Notes: a model not told the origin generated them from the sequence alone. 33,738 nucleotides of DNA from Devosiaceae bacterium (GCA_021648585.1 JAKISM010000007.1:1-33738); one strand, 5' to 3'; shown: positions 22,355 to 32,066, counted from the first letter of the stretch. Numbers and translations are program-made.

Positions 22355-22954
22355 ATGTATCTATCAAACCAAATAATTATTCTTAAAAAAACATCATATA
22401 GAATAATTTATGGATTTACTTTAGTTTTATTGCTTGGAATACTTTATTCTAATTTGCCTGCCTATGCGCAAAGCTCAGCTACTGCCATTACAATAGGTAA
22501 ATCATCAGGACTAAAATTACCTCGTTTTGTTTCAACTCATTCAAAGCCAATAAATATTCGTGTTGGGCCTGGTAAAAAATATGATATTGCTTGGGTGTTT
22601 GTAAAATCGGGCGTTCCAGTTGAAGTAATAAATGAATTTGATACTTGGCGAAAAATTCGTGATTCTAAGGGTGCTGAGGGCTGGATACATCAGGCTTTAT
22701 TATCTAATAAACGCACGGGACGAATAAATATTTCTAATGATGAGCAAATATTTCTTTATGAAAAGTCAATGGAGCAATCAGATGTTTTAGCTAAAATTGG
22801 AACATCTTATCCTTTGGTCATTAAGCAATGTGATGGAAATTGGTGCGAAATTATCATTCAATATGAAAATGACAGAAAAAAACAAGTTTCCTTAAATGGA
22901 TATATTAGACAATCCACAATTTGGGGTGTTTATGAGCAAGAAAAATTTGAATGA
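22355..22954 (+). CDS. Exported bacterial SH3-domain protein
   Basis: A signal peptide (hydrophobic core IIYGFTLVLLLGILYSNLPAYA, cleavage near residue 38) precedes two SH3b-like repeats. The first, at about 54-118, has PINIRVGPGKKYDIAWVFVKSGVPVEVINEFDTWRKIRDSKGAEGWIHQALL, the standard N-terminal NxRxGPGxxY and C-terminal GWIHxxLL signature. The second, at about 124-195, is more divergent (FLYEKSMEQSDVLAKIGTSYPLVIKQCDGNWCEIII). Such proteins bind cell-wall or envelope ligands in the periplasm; the ligand is unknown. Its TGA directly abuts the convergent Irr stop (22954/22955), with no base between. Confidence 0.9.
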   Translation: MYLSNQIIILKKTSYRIIYGFTLVLLLGILYSNLPAYAQSSATAITIGKSSGLKLPRFVSTHSKPINIRVGPGKKYDIAWVFVKSGVPVEVINEFDTWRKIRDSKGAEGWIHQALLSNKRTGRINISNDEQIFLYEKSMEQSDVLAKIGTSYPLVIKQCDGNWCEIIIQYENDRKKQVSLNGYIRQSTIWGVYEQEKFE

Positions 22955-23410
22955 TTATTGAATTTTTTTAACACGCATAACTACATTTACAGAAGTAATT
23001 TCCATTCCTTTTGGAGCTTCTGGTAGGTTTTTTAGCATAACAGAATCTGTTGGAATATCTATTACATGCTGATCATCTTCAACATAAAAATGGTGATGAT
23101 CTGTTGTATTAGTATCAAAATATGATTTGTTCTTATCAACATGAATTTCACGCAATAGCCCCACTTCAACAAACTGGTTTAAGCTATTATAAATGGTTGC
23201 TAGGGAAATTTTATAACCAGTTTTTATTGCTTCATCATGCAATGTTTCAGCGCATACATGGCGATGATCACCAGTAAATAATAATTTTGCTAATGCAGTG
23301 CGTTGTTTTGTTGGGCGCAACCCAGCCATACGAAGCACTGCTAATAAGCATGGGCTATTAATTGGTTTATTGCTTGTTGGTTGGCTTAATTGAGAAGAAT
23401 TACTTTGCAT
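22955..23410 (-). CDS. irr: Fur-family iron response regulator Irr
   Basis: Irr is the alphaproteobacterial Fur-family regulator that responds to heme availability and controls iron uptake and heme synthesis. The winged-helix region is LLAVLRMAGLRPTKQRTALAKLLFTGDHRHVCAETLHDEAIKTGYKISLATIYNSLNQFVEVGLLREI (about 23-95). The His cluster TDHHHFYVEDDQHVIDI (about 107-123) is the Irr heme/metal-site hallmark that separates it from Fur and Zur. The 151-aa length fits. I saw no obvious iron-control-element palindrome upstream. Targets are not evident in the window; ferrochelatase and heme genes are absent. Confidence 0.93.
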   Translation of the reverse strand: MQSNSSQLSQPTSNKPINSPCLLAVLRMAGLRPTKQRTALAKLLFTGDHRHVCAETLHDEAIKTGYKISLATIYNSLNQFVEVGLLREIHVDKNKSYFDTNTTDHHHFYVEDDQHVIDIPTDSVMLKNLPEAPKGMEITSVNVVMRVKKIQ

Positions 23411-23523
23411 TAAATGGCTTATCTCTATGTTAATTGCAACAGAACATAGTTTGTTGGCGCAATAAACGCAAGGGCAAGTATCAAGGGCAAGTGCAAAGTA
23501 ACTAGAAAATCTGCTGATGGGGG

Positions 23524-25593
23524 TTAATTATTGTCAAACCAGCCATTTATTAAATCAACTAAAGTTTGTGGGCGCTCATTATTCACATTATTATCGTTGC
23601 CAATATTATTTATTGGATTAGGAAGAGTGTGCGAGCTTGGAAGAGGGGATGGCGATAATCCTTGATGTGCCTTTTGCATAAATTGGCTCCATAATATAGC
23701 AGGATAAGAGCTACCTCCAACACCTTTCATTGGTGTGCCATCATCATTACCAATCCAAATGCCTGTAACCATATTTGCGGAATATCCAACAAAAAAGGCG
23801 TCCTTAAAACCTTGCGTTGTTCCCGTCTTACCAGCTATTTGCCAGCCAGCTAATTTGGCTTTTTTACCAGTGCCTAAACTTATGGCGCTTGAGAGCATGT
23901 CGTTCATCATTGCTACATATTGCAACTCAATTACCCGACCTGGGCCTGCTGGAATATTTTCATAAAGTATTTCGCCGTTCACTGTTTCAATTTTGGTAAT
24001 TATATTGGCTATCACCCCAATTCCACCATTGGCAAATGGCGCATAGGCGGCGGTTAATTCGAGCAATGATACTTCTTGTGTTCCAAGCGCTATTGAGGGA
24101 ACGGGTTTAAGGAGAGAAGAAATGCCAAGCCGCATTGCGCTATCAACGACTTTTTGTGCACCAAGATTAATTGCTAAACGAGCAGCAACAGTATTGAGAG
24201 AATTAACTAGTGCATCACGCATTGTAACAGCGCCAATATATTCATTGCTATAATTTTTTGGCGACCAGCCCTTATAGGTAAATTGCTCGTCTTGTAAAAT
24301 ACTGTCAGGAGTTAGGCCTGCTTCAAGGCCTGCCAGATAGACAAAAGGCTTAAAGGAAGATCCCGGTTGGCGGCGTGCAGTCACGGCTCGATTATATTGG
24401 CTTTGAGCATAATCTGTTCCACCAACTATTGCCCTTATTGTGCCATCTGTATTCATCGCAACCAATGCCCCTTGCGAGAAATTCTTTTCCTCGCCAAATT
24501 CTCTAACTACTTCACGAACAATAAACTCGCCATATTTTTGCAAATCCCAATCAATGGTAGTTGTTACAATTACGTCTTGCTCAATGTCGCCAATATAGGA
24601 TTTCATCAGCGCTTCAACCCAATCGGCAACATAATATTCAGCGCCTACAACTTTGGTGCGAATGCGTTTATTGGGATCAATGGCGGCAGCTTTGGCTTCT
24701 GCTTTTGAAATATAACCATCTGCGGCCATTTCATTTAATACGATACGGGCTCGTTTTGCAGCTTTTTCAGGGTTTTTATCGGGAGATAATCTTGAGGGGG
24801 CTTTAAGCACACCTGCTAAAATTGCCGCTTCACCGAGCGATAGATTGCGAGCAGATTTACCAAAATAGCGTTGCGTTGCGGCCTCAATTCCCCAAGCGCC
24901 TGCGCCATAATATACTCTGTTTAGGTAAAGTTCTAATATATCATTTTTTGAATAGTTATTCTCAAGCCAAATTGCTAACAATGCTTCTTGAATTTTACGA
25001 GCAATAGTTTGCTCGGGAGTTAGAAATAGATTTTTGGCAACTTGTTGGGTAATCGTTGAGCCGCCATTGCCACTTAATGGCCCACGCCCTTCGCTTAAAT
25101 TAATACGCATTGCGCCAAGAATGCCTCTTGGATCAACGCCAAAGTGGGTCATAAAGCGTTTATCTTCAATCGCCATCATGGCAGCTGGCACATAATAGGG
25201 TAATTCACGAATTGAAACCGCTTCGCCACCCATTTTGCCACGATTGGATATGAGTTTGCCATTATCTGCAATTATGCGAATATTTGCTGGGCGATCTGGC
25301 ACGGCCCATGTATCGGAGGAGGGCATTTGCAAAGCAAAATAAATAACGATGCCAATGAGGGCGATGATAGCCCAAATGCCTAAGATAAAACCCCAATAAA
25401 GAAAAAACTTAAATAGACCAAAAACACTAAACCCCTTATTCTTGCGCCTATTTATTTTTTTGCTCTTGCCGTTTCGTGAAGTAACCTTATTTCTTTTTGA
25501 AACTTTGGCTGTTTTGCGAGTTGGTTTTGTGCCTTTGCGTCTTTTGGACTTGTTCTGCCCAATTCTATCATTTTGTGAAAGTCGTAAATCCAT
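23524..25593 (-). CDS. Class A penicillin-binding protein (PBP1A family)
   Basis: A bifunctional peptidoglycan synthase. A very basic cytoplasmic tail covers about 1-55 (many Lys/Arg), followed by a membrane anchor at 63-89. The GT51 glycosyltransferase domain (about 125-300) has catalytic Glu143 in AIEDKRFMTHFGVDPRGI and GGSTITQQVAKNLFL. The transpeptidase domain has Ser412-x-x-Lys415 (QPGSSFKPFVYLAG), Ser465-Leu-Asn467 and Lys589-Thr-Gly591 (GKTGTTQGFKDAFFVGY). The end is short, with a Ser/Pro/Asn-rich linker and no extra OB or PASTA-like domain. At 689 aa it resembles the smaller Rhizobiales PBP1 proteins. It is downstream of gyrB on the same strand, with a 129-base spacer holding two hairpins. 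Confidence 0.95.
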   Translation of the reverse strand: MDLRLSQNDRIGQNKSKRRKGTKPTRKTAKVSKRNKVTSRNGKSKKINRRKNKGFSVFGLFKFFLYWGFILGIWAIIALIGIVIYFALQMPSSDTWAVPDRPANIRIIADNGKLISNRGKMGGEAVSIRELPYYVPAAMMAIEDKRFMTHFGVDPRGILGAMRINLSEGRGPLSGNGGSTITQQVAKNLFLTPEQTIARKIQEALLAIWLENNYSKNDILELYLNRVYYGAGAWGIEAATQRYFGKSARNLSLGEAAILAGVLKAPSRLSPDKNPEKAAKRARIVLNEMAADGYISKAEAKAAAIDPNKRIRTKVVGAEYYVADWVEALMKSYIGDIEQDVIVTTTIDWDLQKYGEFIVREVVREFGEEKNFSQGALVAMNTDGTIRAIVGGTDYAQSQYNRAVTARRQPGSSFKPFVYLAGLEAGLTPDSILQDEQFTYKGWSPKNYSNEYIGAVTMRDALVNSLNTVAARLAINLGAQKVVDSAMRLGISSLLKPVPSIALGTQEVSLLELTAAYAPFANGGIGVIANIITKIETVNGEILYENIPAGPGRVIELQYVAMMNDMLSSAISLGTGKKAKLAGWQIAGKTGTTQGFKDAFFVGYSANMVTGIWIGNDDGTPMKGVGGSSYPAILWSQFMQKAHQGLSPSPLPSSHTLPNPINNIGNDNNVNNERPQTLVDLINGWFDNN

Positions 25594-25605
25594 ATTATCT
25601 CTTTT

Positions 25606-25653
25606 ATTTCGCTATATAAATTTTGGCGAAATTTATGCCTTAGCGCTTAAGGC
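25606..25653. other. Two adjacent hairpins between gyrB and the PBP gene
   Basis: ATTTCGC (25606-25612) pairs with GCGAAAT (25626-25632), and GCCTTA-GCGCT-TAAGGC (25637-25653) is a perfect 6-bp stem. They lie just before the PBP start and after the gyrB stop on the minus strand. The second could terminate gyrB weakly, but no U-run follows in that direction. Confidence 0.4.
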
Positions 25654-25722
25654 AGGGGTAAGTCTATCATGTCCATCAATGCTAAATGTGGCTGATATAT
25701 GAAAATACAAGCGTAAGGTTAA

Positions 25723-28182
25723 TTAAACGTCCAAATTTACCACATTTAGTGCATTATTTTGGATAAATTCACGTCTTGGCTCAACTAAATCACCCATAAG
25801 TTGTGAGAAAGTTTCGTTTGCTAAATCGCTTTCTTTTATTTGCACCTGCAAAAGAGTGCGAACATTAGGATCAAGCGTTGTTTCCCATAATTGCTCGGGG
25901 TTCATTTCGCCCAAACCCTTATAGCGTTGCAAGCTTACGCCCTTGCGCCCAATGCTTGTAATTTCCTTAAATAAAGATGATGGGCTATAGGTTGGCACTG
26001 ATATATCTTTACGCTTAAGTGAGCCAACGCCTTTGAATAGGCCGTCAAATTTATTGGTGATGCTTAAGATTTTTCTGGCATCGCTTGAGGCAATAATATT
26101 TGCATCAAGTATGTGTACTTCCTCAACCGAGCGAATGGTGCGAGTGAATTTTAGACCTTCAACCTCATCATAAGAGCCCGCCCAACCACGCTCAACTTCA
26201 TCTGATATTGCATCTAGCCTTTTAGCAATATTATTTGCTAATTCAACGGCTTTACTCTCATCACTAAGCGCATCTTTATTAAATGCTCCAGCAATGGCGG
26301 CTTGCTCAACAATAGATCTATTATAGCGATGATTAAGCGCATTAAGAGAGTGGACGAGATCTCGTGCATTTTGCACAATATTAATTAGATCTGAGCCAAT
26401 ATGTTGTGTGCCATCATGTGAGGTAAATAGCGCATCATCTGATCCAGTGATAATCAAATAATCTTCAAGCGCTGTTTCGTCTTTTAGATATTGCTCGGAT
26501 TGCCCACGCTTAATCTTATAAAGAGGTGGTTGTGCAATATAAAGATGCCCACGCTCAATTAATTCAGGCATTTGCCGATAAAAGAATGTTAGTAATAATG
26601 TTCTAATATGAGCGCCATCAACATCGGCATCTGTCATGATAATGATTTTATGATAACGCAATTTATCGGCGTTAAATTCTTCTCGTCCAATGCCTGTGCC
26701 AAGCGCGGTTATTAGCGTGCCAATTTGCTCAGAACCTAACATACGATCAAATCTGGCACGTTCAACATTGAGGATTTTACCTCGTAGTGGCAATACGGCT
26801 TGTGTTGCTCTATCACGACCCTGCTTGGCCGATCCGCCAGCGCTATCCCCTTCCACAATAAATATTTCAGATTTTGCGGGATCACGTTCTTGGCAATCGG
26901 CAAGTTTTCCCGGTAGGGAGGATATTTCTAGCGCTGATTTACGTCGAGTTAATTCTCGGGCTTTTCGTGCCGCCTCTCGTGCCGCGGCAGCTGATGCAAC
27001 TTTAAGCACAATGTGCTTGGCTTCATTTGGGTGTTCTTCAAACCATTGTGAAAGTTTTTCATTTATGCAGCTTTCAACTACGGGGCGAACTTCTGAGGAT
27101 ACTAATTTATCTTTAGTTTGCGAAGAAAATTTAGGGTCGGGAACTTTAATTGAAAGTACACAAGTTAGACCCTCACGACAATCATCGCCAGTTAGTGAAA
27201 CTTTTTCTTTTTTTGTAATGCCTGATCTTTCAGCATAGCCATTAACTTGGCGAGTAAGCGCCCCACGTAGGCCTGCTAAATGTGTGCCGCCATCACGTTG
27301 TGGGATATTATTGGTAAAGCACAAGACATTTTCATGATAAGAATCATTCCACCACAAAGCGGCTTCAACCACCACATCGTCTTTTTCTGCTTTTATGATT
27401 ATTGGATCATCAATAAGTGGTGATTTTGATCTATCAAGATAACGTATATAGGCTTCAAGCCCACCTTCATAATAAAGTTCGGTTTCAACTTTTTCTGGGT
27501 GGCGCAGGTCTTGCAAAACAATTCTAACACCAGAATTTAGAAAAGCTAATTCACGTAGGCGATGTTCAAGCGTTTTATAATCAAACTCAATCATGGTGAA
27601 AGTCTTAGTTGAGGGCATAAAACTAAGTTCAGTGCCAGTTTCTTCCCCAGCATCACCAGTGACTTTTAGTGGCTCGTCTGCCACGCCATGCGTAAAACTT
27701 ATTTCGTGAGTTTTTCCAGAGCGTTTAATTTTTAATTTTAACCAAGCAGAAAGCGCATTAACAACTGATACGCCAACTCCGTGCAAACCACCTGAAACCT
27801 TATATGAATTTGAATCAAATTTACCACCAGCATGAAGTTGTGTCATAATAACTTCGGCAGCGGAAATGCCTTCTTCTTTATGAATATCGGTGGGGATTCC
27901 ACGTCCATTATCTATTACGGTAACTGAGCCATCGGGGTTTAGCGTAACATTAACCATATCAGCATGCCCTGCTAATGCTTCATCAATGGCATTATCGAGC
28001 ACTTCATAGACCATGTGGTGCAGACCAGAGCCATCGTCTGTGTCGCCAATATACATACCAGGGCGTTTTCTTACTGCATCTAAGCCTTTGAGAACTTTAA
28101 TAGAATCAGCGCCATATTCTTCAATAGCAGCTTTTTTTTCGTCAGACATTTTTTCTCGAATCAATATTGGTTTATTACTCAT
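25723..28182 (-). CDS. gyrB: DNA gyrase subunit B
   Basis: GyrB is the ATPase half of gyrase, which introduces negative supercoils ahead of replication. The GHKL ATPase part has YEVLDNAIDEALAGHAD, DNGRGIPTDIHKEEG and GGLHGVGVSVVNALS. The TOPRIM domain has IFIVEGDSAGGSAKQGRDR and IIMTDADVDGAHIRTLL. The C-terminal QRYKGLGEMNPEQLWETTLDP is complete. KPILIREKMSDEKKAAIEEYGADSIKVL leads into the conserved region; I chose ATG 28182 (819 aa), as a further upstream TTG (28212) has no support. ATG 28149 (MSDEKK) is a possible alternative. I favour gyrase over ParE because of the VRKRPGMYIGDTDDGSGLHHMVYEV pattern. Together with dnaA-dnaN-recF, it completes the usual set, but on the opposite strand. Confidence 0.95.
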   Translation of the reverse strand: MSNKPILIREKMSDEKKAAIEEYGADSIKVLKGLDAVRKRPGMYIGDTDDGSGLHHMVYEVLDNAIDEALAGHADMVNVTLNPDGSVTVIDNGRGIPTDIHKEEGISAAEVIMTQLHAGGKFDSNSYKVSGGLHGVGVSVVNALSAWLKLKIKRSGKTHEISFTHGVADEPLKVTGDAGEETGTELSFMPSTKTFTMIEFDYKTLEHRLRELAFLNSGVRIVLQDLRHPEKVETELYYEGGLEAYIRYLDRSKSPLIDDPIIIKAEKDDVVVEAALWWNDSYHENVLCFTNNIPQRDGGTHLAGLRGALTRQVNGYAERSGITKKEKVSLTGDDCREGLTCVLSIKVPDPKFSSQTKDKLVSSEVRPVVESCINEKLSQWFEEHPNEAKHIVLKVASAAAAREAARKARELTRRKSALEISSLPGKLADCQERDPAKSEIFIVEGDSAGGSAKQGRDRATQAVLPLRGKILNVERARFDRMLGSEQIGTLITALGTGIGREEFNADKLRYHKIIIMTDADVDGAHIRTLLLTFFYRQMPELIERGHLYIAQPPLYKIKRGQSEQYLKDETALEDYLIITGSDDALFTSHDGTQHIGSDLINIVQNARDLVHSLNALNHRYNRSIVEQAAIAGAFNKDALSDESKAVELANNIAKRLDAISDEVERGWAGSYDEVEGLKFTRTIRSVEEVHILDANIIASSDARKILSITNKFDGLFKGVGSLKRKDISVPTYSPSSLFKEITSIGRKGVSLQRYKGLGEMNPEQLWETTLDPNVRTLLQVQIKESDLANETFSQLMGDLVEPRREFIQNNALNVVNLDV

Positions 28183-28272
28183 CTTTTCTAGCTTATTTAT
28201 AGGATAATTCAAAGCTTGTGTTTAGAGTTAAATTAATATGTTTTGAGGCTAGATTATTTGCCATTTTTGGCT

Positions 28273-28303
28273 AATAAGCAGAAAATATAGCTATTTGCTT
28301 ATT
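28273..28303. promoter_or_regulatory. Inverted repeat between divergent gyrB and lysC
   Basis: AATAAGCA (28273-28280) and TGCTTATT (28296-28303) form a perfect 8-bp stem. It extends inward as AAATA/TATTT after a 2-base bulge, giving about 13 pairs. It lies 91 bases before the gyrB start and 112 bases before lysC, so it may be an operator or leader hairpin for either. The rest of the 28183-28414 gap shows no clear motif. Confidence 0.4.
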
Positions 28304-28414
28304 CATTAGTTAATGAAGTTCTAGTTTGGGTTGAATGAAACTGTAGTTTGTGTCATTTAGCGCATCAAGTTAAATATTACACTATTATGATATGTTATTT
28401 TTAGGAAAGAAATT

Positions 28415-29671
28415 GTGGCACGATTAGTCATGAAATTTGGTGGTACTTCGGTTGCTGATATGAAAAGCATCCGCCAAGCGGCAAAACACGTTAAGCGTGA
28501 AATTGACGCAGGGCATGAAATTTGTGTTGTAGTTTCGGCAATGGCTGGAACTACCAATAAATTAATTGAATTTTGCCATGACGCATCAAATATACATGAT
28601 GCACGTGAATATGATGCTATTGTTGCATCGGGCGAGCAGGTGAGCGCTGGGCTTATGTCTATCGTATTAAGTGAAATGGGCATAAAGGCTCGTTCTTTTG
28701 CTGGTTGGCAAGTGCCAATTAAAACTGATGATGCGCACGGGGCGGCAAGAATTATTGAAATAGATCCTGATAATTTACTGAATTGTATGGCTGAAAATAT
28801 AGTTTGTGTTATAACTGGGTTTCAAGGAGTTGCGCCCTCTTTAAGGGTTACAACTCTTGGGCGTGGTGGCTCTGATACTTCTGCGGTGGCTATTGCGGCC
28901 GCAATAAAAGCTGATCGTTGTGATATTTATACTGATGTGGATGGTGTTTATACTAGCGATCCACGTATAGTGCAAAAAGCGCAAAGATTGGCAAAAATAT
29001 CATTTGAGGAAATGCTTGAAATGGCCTCGCTTGGGGCAAAAGTATTGCAAACTCGCTCGGTTGAATTGGCAATGGCGCATAAGGTTCGCCTTTGCGTGCG
29101 TTCAACATTTGATGGCCATGATTATGAGCAAGATAATTCGAATGATCAGGTTTTTGGAACTTTGGTATGTGATGAGGATGAAATAATGGAAAAGCAAGTA
29201 GTTTCGGGTGTTACAATGGTTAAAGGGGAGGCAAAAATCACTTTGCGTGGTGTTAAAGATCACCCCGGTGTTGCTGCTGCGGTTTTTGGCGCACTTGCTG
29301 ATGAGCGCATTATTGTTGATATGATTGTGCAAAATGTTTCTGATGATGGTCGCTCAACCGATATAACTTTTACTGTGCCAAATAGTGAATATGACAAAGC
29401 GATGCAGGCGTTAGAATCTACTAGTAACCGTTTTGAATATGATGATATTTCAGGTTCAAAAGGCAGTGCAAAAATTTCAGTAATAGGTGTTGGTATGCGT
29501 TCGCACGCAGGTGTTGCTTCTTCAATGTTTAATGCTTTGGCTGATAAAAAAATCAATATTCAACTTATCACTACTTCTGAGATTAAAACCTCTGTTTTAA
29601 TTGAAGAAGAATATGGCGAGTTAGCAGTGCGTGCGCTACATACTCATTATGGCCTAGATAAAAATAATTAG
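28415..29671 (+). CDS. lysC: Aspartate kinase (lysine/threonine-type, ACT-regulated)
   Basis: Phosphorylates aspartate, the first step to diaminopimelate, lysine, threonine and methionine. The start is GTG 28415 with AGGAAAG at 28403-28409; this retains the family start MARLVMKFGGTSVAD. The kinase domain includes KFGGTS (7-12), SGEQVSAGLM and TTLGRGGSDTSAVAIAAA, plus the DVDGVYTSDPR aspartate-site motif. Two ACT regulatory domains follow (about 265-335 and 345-410), ending ISVIGVGMRSHAGVASSMFNALADKKINIQLITTSEIKTSVLI, as in feedback-inhibited aspartokinases. The 418-aa length is typical of a monofunctional enzyme with two ACT domains. It is 81 bases ahead of ptsP in the same direction. Confidence 0.97.
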   Translation: MARLVMKFGGTSVADMKSIRQAAKHVKREIDAGHEICVVVSAMAGTTNKLIEFCHDASNIHDAREYDAIVASGEQVSAGLMSIVLSEMGIKARSFAGWQVPIKTDDAHGAARIIEIDPDNLLNCMAENIVCVITGFQGVAPSLRVTTLGRGGSDTSAVAIAAAIKADRCDIYTDVDGVYTSDPRIVQKAQRLAKISFEEMLEMASLGAKVLQTRSVELAMAHKVRLCVRSTFDGHDYEQDNSNDQVFGTLVCDEDEIMEKQVVSGVTMVKGEAKITLRGVKDHPGVAAAVFGALADERIIVDMIVQNVSDDGRSTDITFTVPNSEYDKAMQALESTSNRFEYDDISGSKGSAKISVIGVGMRSHAGVASSMFNALADKKINIQLITTSEIKTSVLIEEEYGELAVRALHTHYGLDKNN

Positions 29672-29752
29672 CGCAAATCCATTTGACAATATAATTTGAG
29701 CAAAATTAAACCTTATAAAGGTCATCTATAATATTTCCTAAGAGGGGGAGCA

Positions 29753-32026
29753 ATGCCACTAACATCTGGTAGTCCACGAATTTTACTAAGGCAATTACGC
29801 GAAACATTGGCTGAGCCTTTAGGTTCACAAGAGCGCTTGGATAAAATTGTTGATGTTATTGCATTAAATATGGGCGCTAATGTTTGCTCATTTTATGTAT
29901 TGCGTGATGATAGTGAATTAGAATTGTTTGCAACGCATGGCTTAAAGCGTGAAGCGATACACGTTACCACGCTTCGGCTTGGTGAGGGCTTGGTTGGTAT
30001 AATTGGTGCTGATGCAAAAATGCGCAATTTAGATGATGTAACAAAGCACCCTTCCTTTGCTTATCGTCCTGAAACTGGAGAAGATAGGTTTAATGCTTTT
30101 CTTGGTGTGCCTGTTTTACGGGCTGGGCAAATGCTTGGTGTTTTGGTGGTGCAAAATAGTGAAAAACGCATTTATAGTGAAGACGAAACTGAAGCTATGC
30201 TAACTAGCGCTACTATTTTAGCGGAAATGTTATCTACTTCTGAATTTGAAAGCCTAATAAAACCCGGATCTGATATTGATTTACGCCGTGCTCGTACTAT
30301 TGAGGGGGTTGGATTTTCTCAAGGCATTGCCATTGGGCAAGTTGTTTTGCACGACCCTAGAGTTGTCGTAACAAACTTTGTTGCTGATAATATTGATTTT
30401 GAATTAGAGCGCTTAAATAGGGCATTACGCTCTATGCGCATGTCGATAGATGATATCTTAAATCGCTCAGACATGCAGATTTCTTCAACCCATAGAGATA
30501 TTTTGGAAAGCTATCGCATGTTTGCTCATGATCGTGGTTGGGAAAAGCGAATTCAAGAAGCGATTAAAGGCGGATTAACGGCAGAAGCTGGTGTTGAGAG
30601 GGTGCAAAATGATACTCGAGCAAGAATGTTACGCCAATCAGATCTTTATATTCGTGAGCGCCTACATGATTTAGATGATTTGGCTAATCGCTTATTGCGC
30701 ACGCTTACGGATAATTCTGCTTCTTTGGGCTTAGTTGAGTTGCCGAAAAATGCAATTATTATTTCACGTTCTATGGGCCCTGCTGAGTTGCTTGAATATG
30801 ACAAAAGTAAATTAGTAGGCGTTGTTTTAGAAGAAGGAGCTGCAACCTCTCATGTTGCAATTGTTGCGCGCTCGCTTGGTTTAGTTGCAATTGGGGGGGC
30901 AGACCCTGCGGTTTCTATATGTGAAAATGGCGATGAAATTATTGTTGATGGCAAGGTTGGGGTAGTGCATTTGCGCCCCAATGCTGAAGTTAAATCGGTT
31001 TATATCGACAAACAAAAACTATCAAGCGAACGTTTAGCTCATTATGCCTCATTGCGTGACAAACCCTCAATTACAAAAGATGGCATTAAAATAACCCTGC
31101 TTCATAATTCGGGGCTTTTAAGCGATATGAAATCGTTAGAGGAAACAGGAGCTGAAGGAATTGGACTATTTCGCACCGAATTACAATTTATGATTGCTTC
31201 TAAATTACCAAGATTATCTGAACAAGTTGAGCTTTATAAAAAGGCAATGGATAATGCAGGCGATAAACCTGTTGTATTTCGTCTTCTTGATATTGGGGGC
31301 GATAAAGTTGTGCCTTATATGCGTTCAGCGCTTGAAGAAAATCCAGCAATGGGTTGGCGCTCGCTTCGCCTTGCGCTTGATAGACCGGGTTTGTTACGCA
31401 CTCAAATTAGGGCGCTTTTAAAAGCGGCAAACGGGCGAGAACTTAAAATATTAGTGCCGATGGTTACTGAAACATCTGAATTTTGCAAAACACGTGAAGT
31501 TGTAAAAAAAGAGCTTTTACGCTTAGGGCGAATGGGTGGTAGGGTTCCATCAAAAATTGAACTTGGCGCAATGATTGAAGTGCCATCATTATTGTTTGAA
31601 CTTGATATTTTATTGCCGCAAGTTGATTTTATTTCAATTGGCTCAAACGATTTGGTGCAGTTTTTAACCGCAACTGATAGGGCAAACCCAAGGGTTGCAA
31701 CCAATTATGACGCAATTGCCCTGCCGCGCTTAAGGGCGTTTGAACTTATTGTAAAAGCAGCAAAAAAGTATAATATGCCCGTTACTATGTGTGGTGAATT
31801 AGCATCAGACCCACTTGAAGCATTAGCACTAATGGCAATTGGCATGACTTCACTTTCTATGGGGGCGGCTTCAATTGGGCCAATAAAAGAAATGATTTTA
31901 TCGCTTGAATTAGAACCAGTAAAAGAGCTTATTGAGCAAGCGCTTAAAGAAAATACAATTTCCATGCCAATTCGTGAGCTTTTAACAAATTACGTGCAAA
32001 GCCAAAATTTAATGGTTAAAGAATAA
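29753..32026 (+). CDS. ptsP: Nitrogen PTS enzyme I, PtsP (phosphoenolpyruvate-protein phosphotransferase)
   Basis: Enzyme I of the nitrogen phosphotransferase system, which passes phosphate from PEP to NPr and then to EIIA-Ntr, a regulatory relay rather than a sugar importer. An N-terminal GAF domain covers about 20-165 (LDKIVDVIALNMGANVCSFYV; LGVPVLRAGQMLGVLVVQNS). The EI N-terminal part follows (GVGFSQGIAIGQVVL at about 185-199). The phosphorylated His367 is in EEGAATSHVAIVARS. The PEP-binding barrel includes GIGLFRTELQFM and GGDKVVPYM, and Cys680 is in VTMCGELASDP. At 757 aa it has the normal PtsP length. A near-perfect Shine-Dalgarno (AGGGGGAG) lies just before ATG 29753. A candidate promoter is TTGACA at 29683-29688 with a poor -10. 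The prfA gene follows by 40 bases. Confidence 0.97.
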   Translation: MPLTSGSPRILLRQLRETLAEPLGSQERLDKIVDVIALNMGANVCSFYVLRDDSELELFATHGLKREAIHVTTLRLGEGLVGIIGADAKMRNLDDVTKHPSFAYRPETGEDRFNAFLGVPVLRAGQMLGVLVVQNSEKRIYSEDETEAMLTSATILAEMLSTSEFESLIKPGSDIDLRRARTIEGVGFSQGIAIGQVVLHDPRVVVTNFVADNIDFELERLNRALRSMRMSIDDILNRSDMQISSTHRDILESYRMFAHDRGWEKRIQEAIKGGLTAEAGVERVQNDTRARMLRQSDLYIRERLHDLDDLANRLLRTLTDNSASLGLVELPKNAIIISRSMGPAELLEYDKSKLVGVVLEEGAATSHVAIVARSLGLVAIGGADPAVSICENGDEIIVDGKVGVVHLRPNAEVKSVYIDKQKLSSERLAHYASLRDKPSITKDGIKITLLHNSGLLSDMKSLEETGAEGIGLFRTELQFMIASKLPRLSEQVELYKKAMDNAGDKPVVFRLLDIGGDKVVPYMRSALEENPAMGWRSLRLALDRPGLLRTQIRALLKAANGRELKILVPMVTETSEFCKTREVVKKELLRLGRMGGRVPSKIELGAMIEVPSLLFELDILLPQVDFISIGSNDLVQFLTATDRANPRVATNYDAIALPRLRAFELIVKAAKKYNMPVTMCGELASDPLEALALMAIGMTSLSMGAASIGPIKEMILSLELEPVKELIEQALKENTISMPIRELLTNYVQSQNLMVKE

Positions 32027-32066
32027 ACTATCTTATTAAAATCTATTTTGAAAGCTGCTTAAAAAA

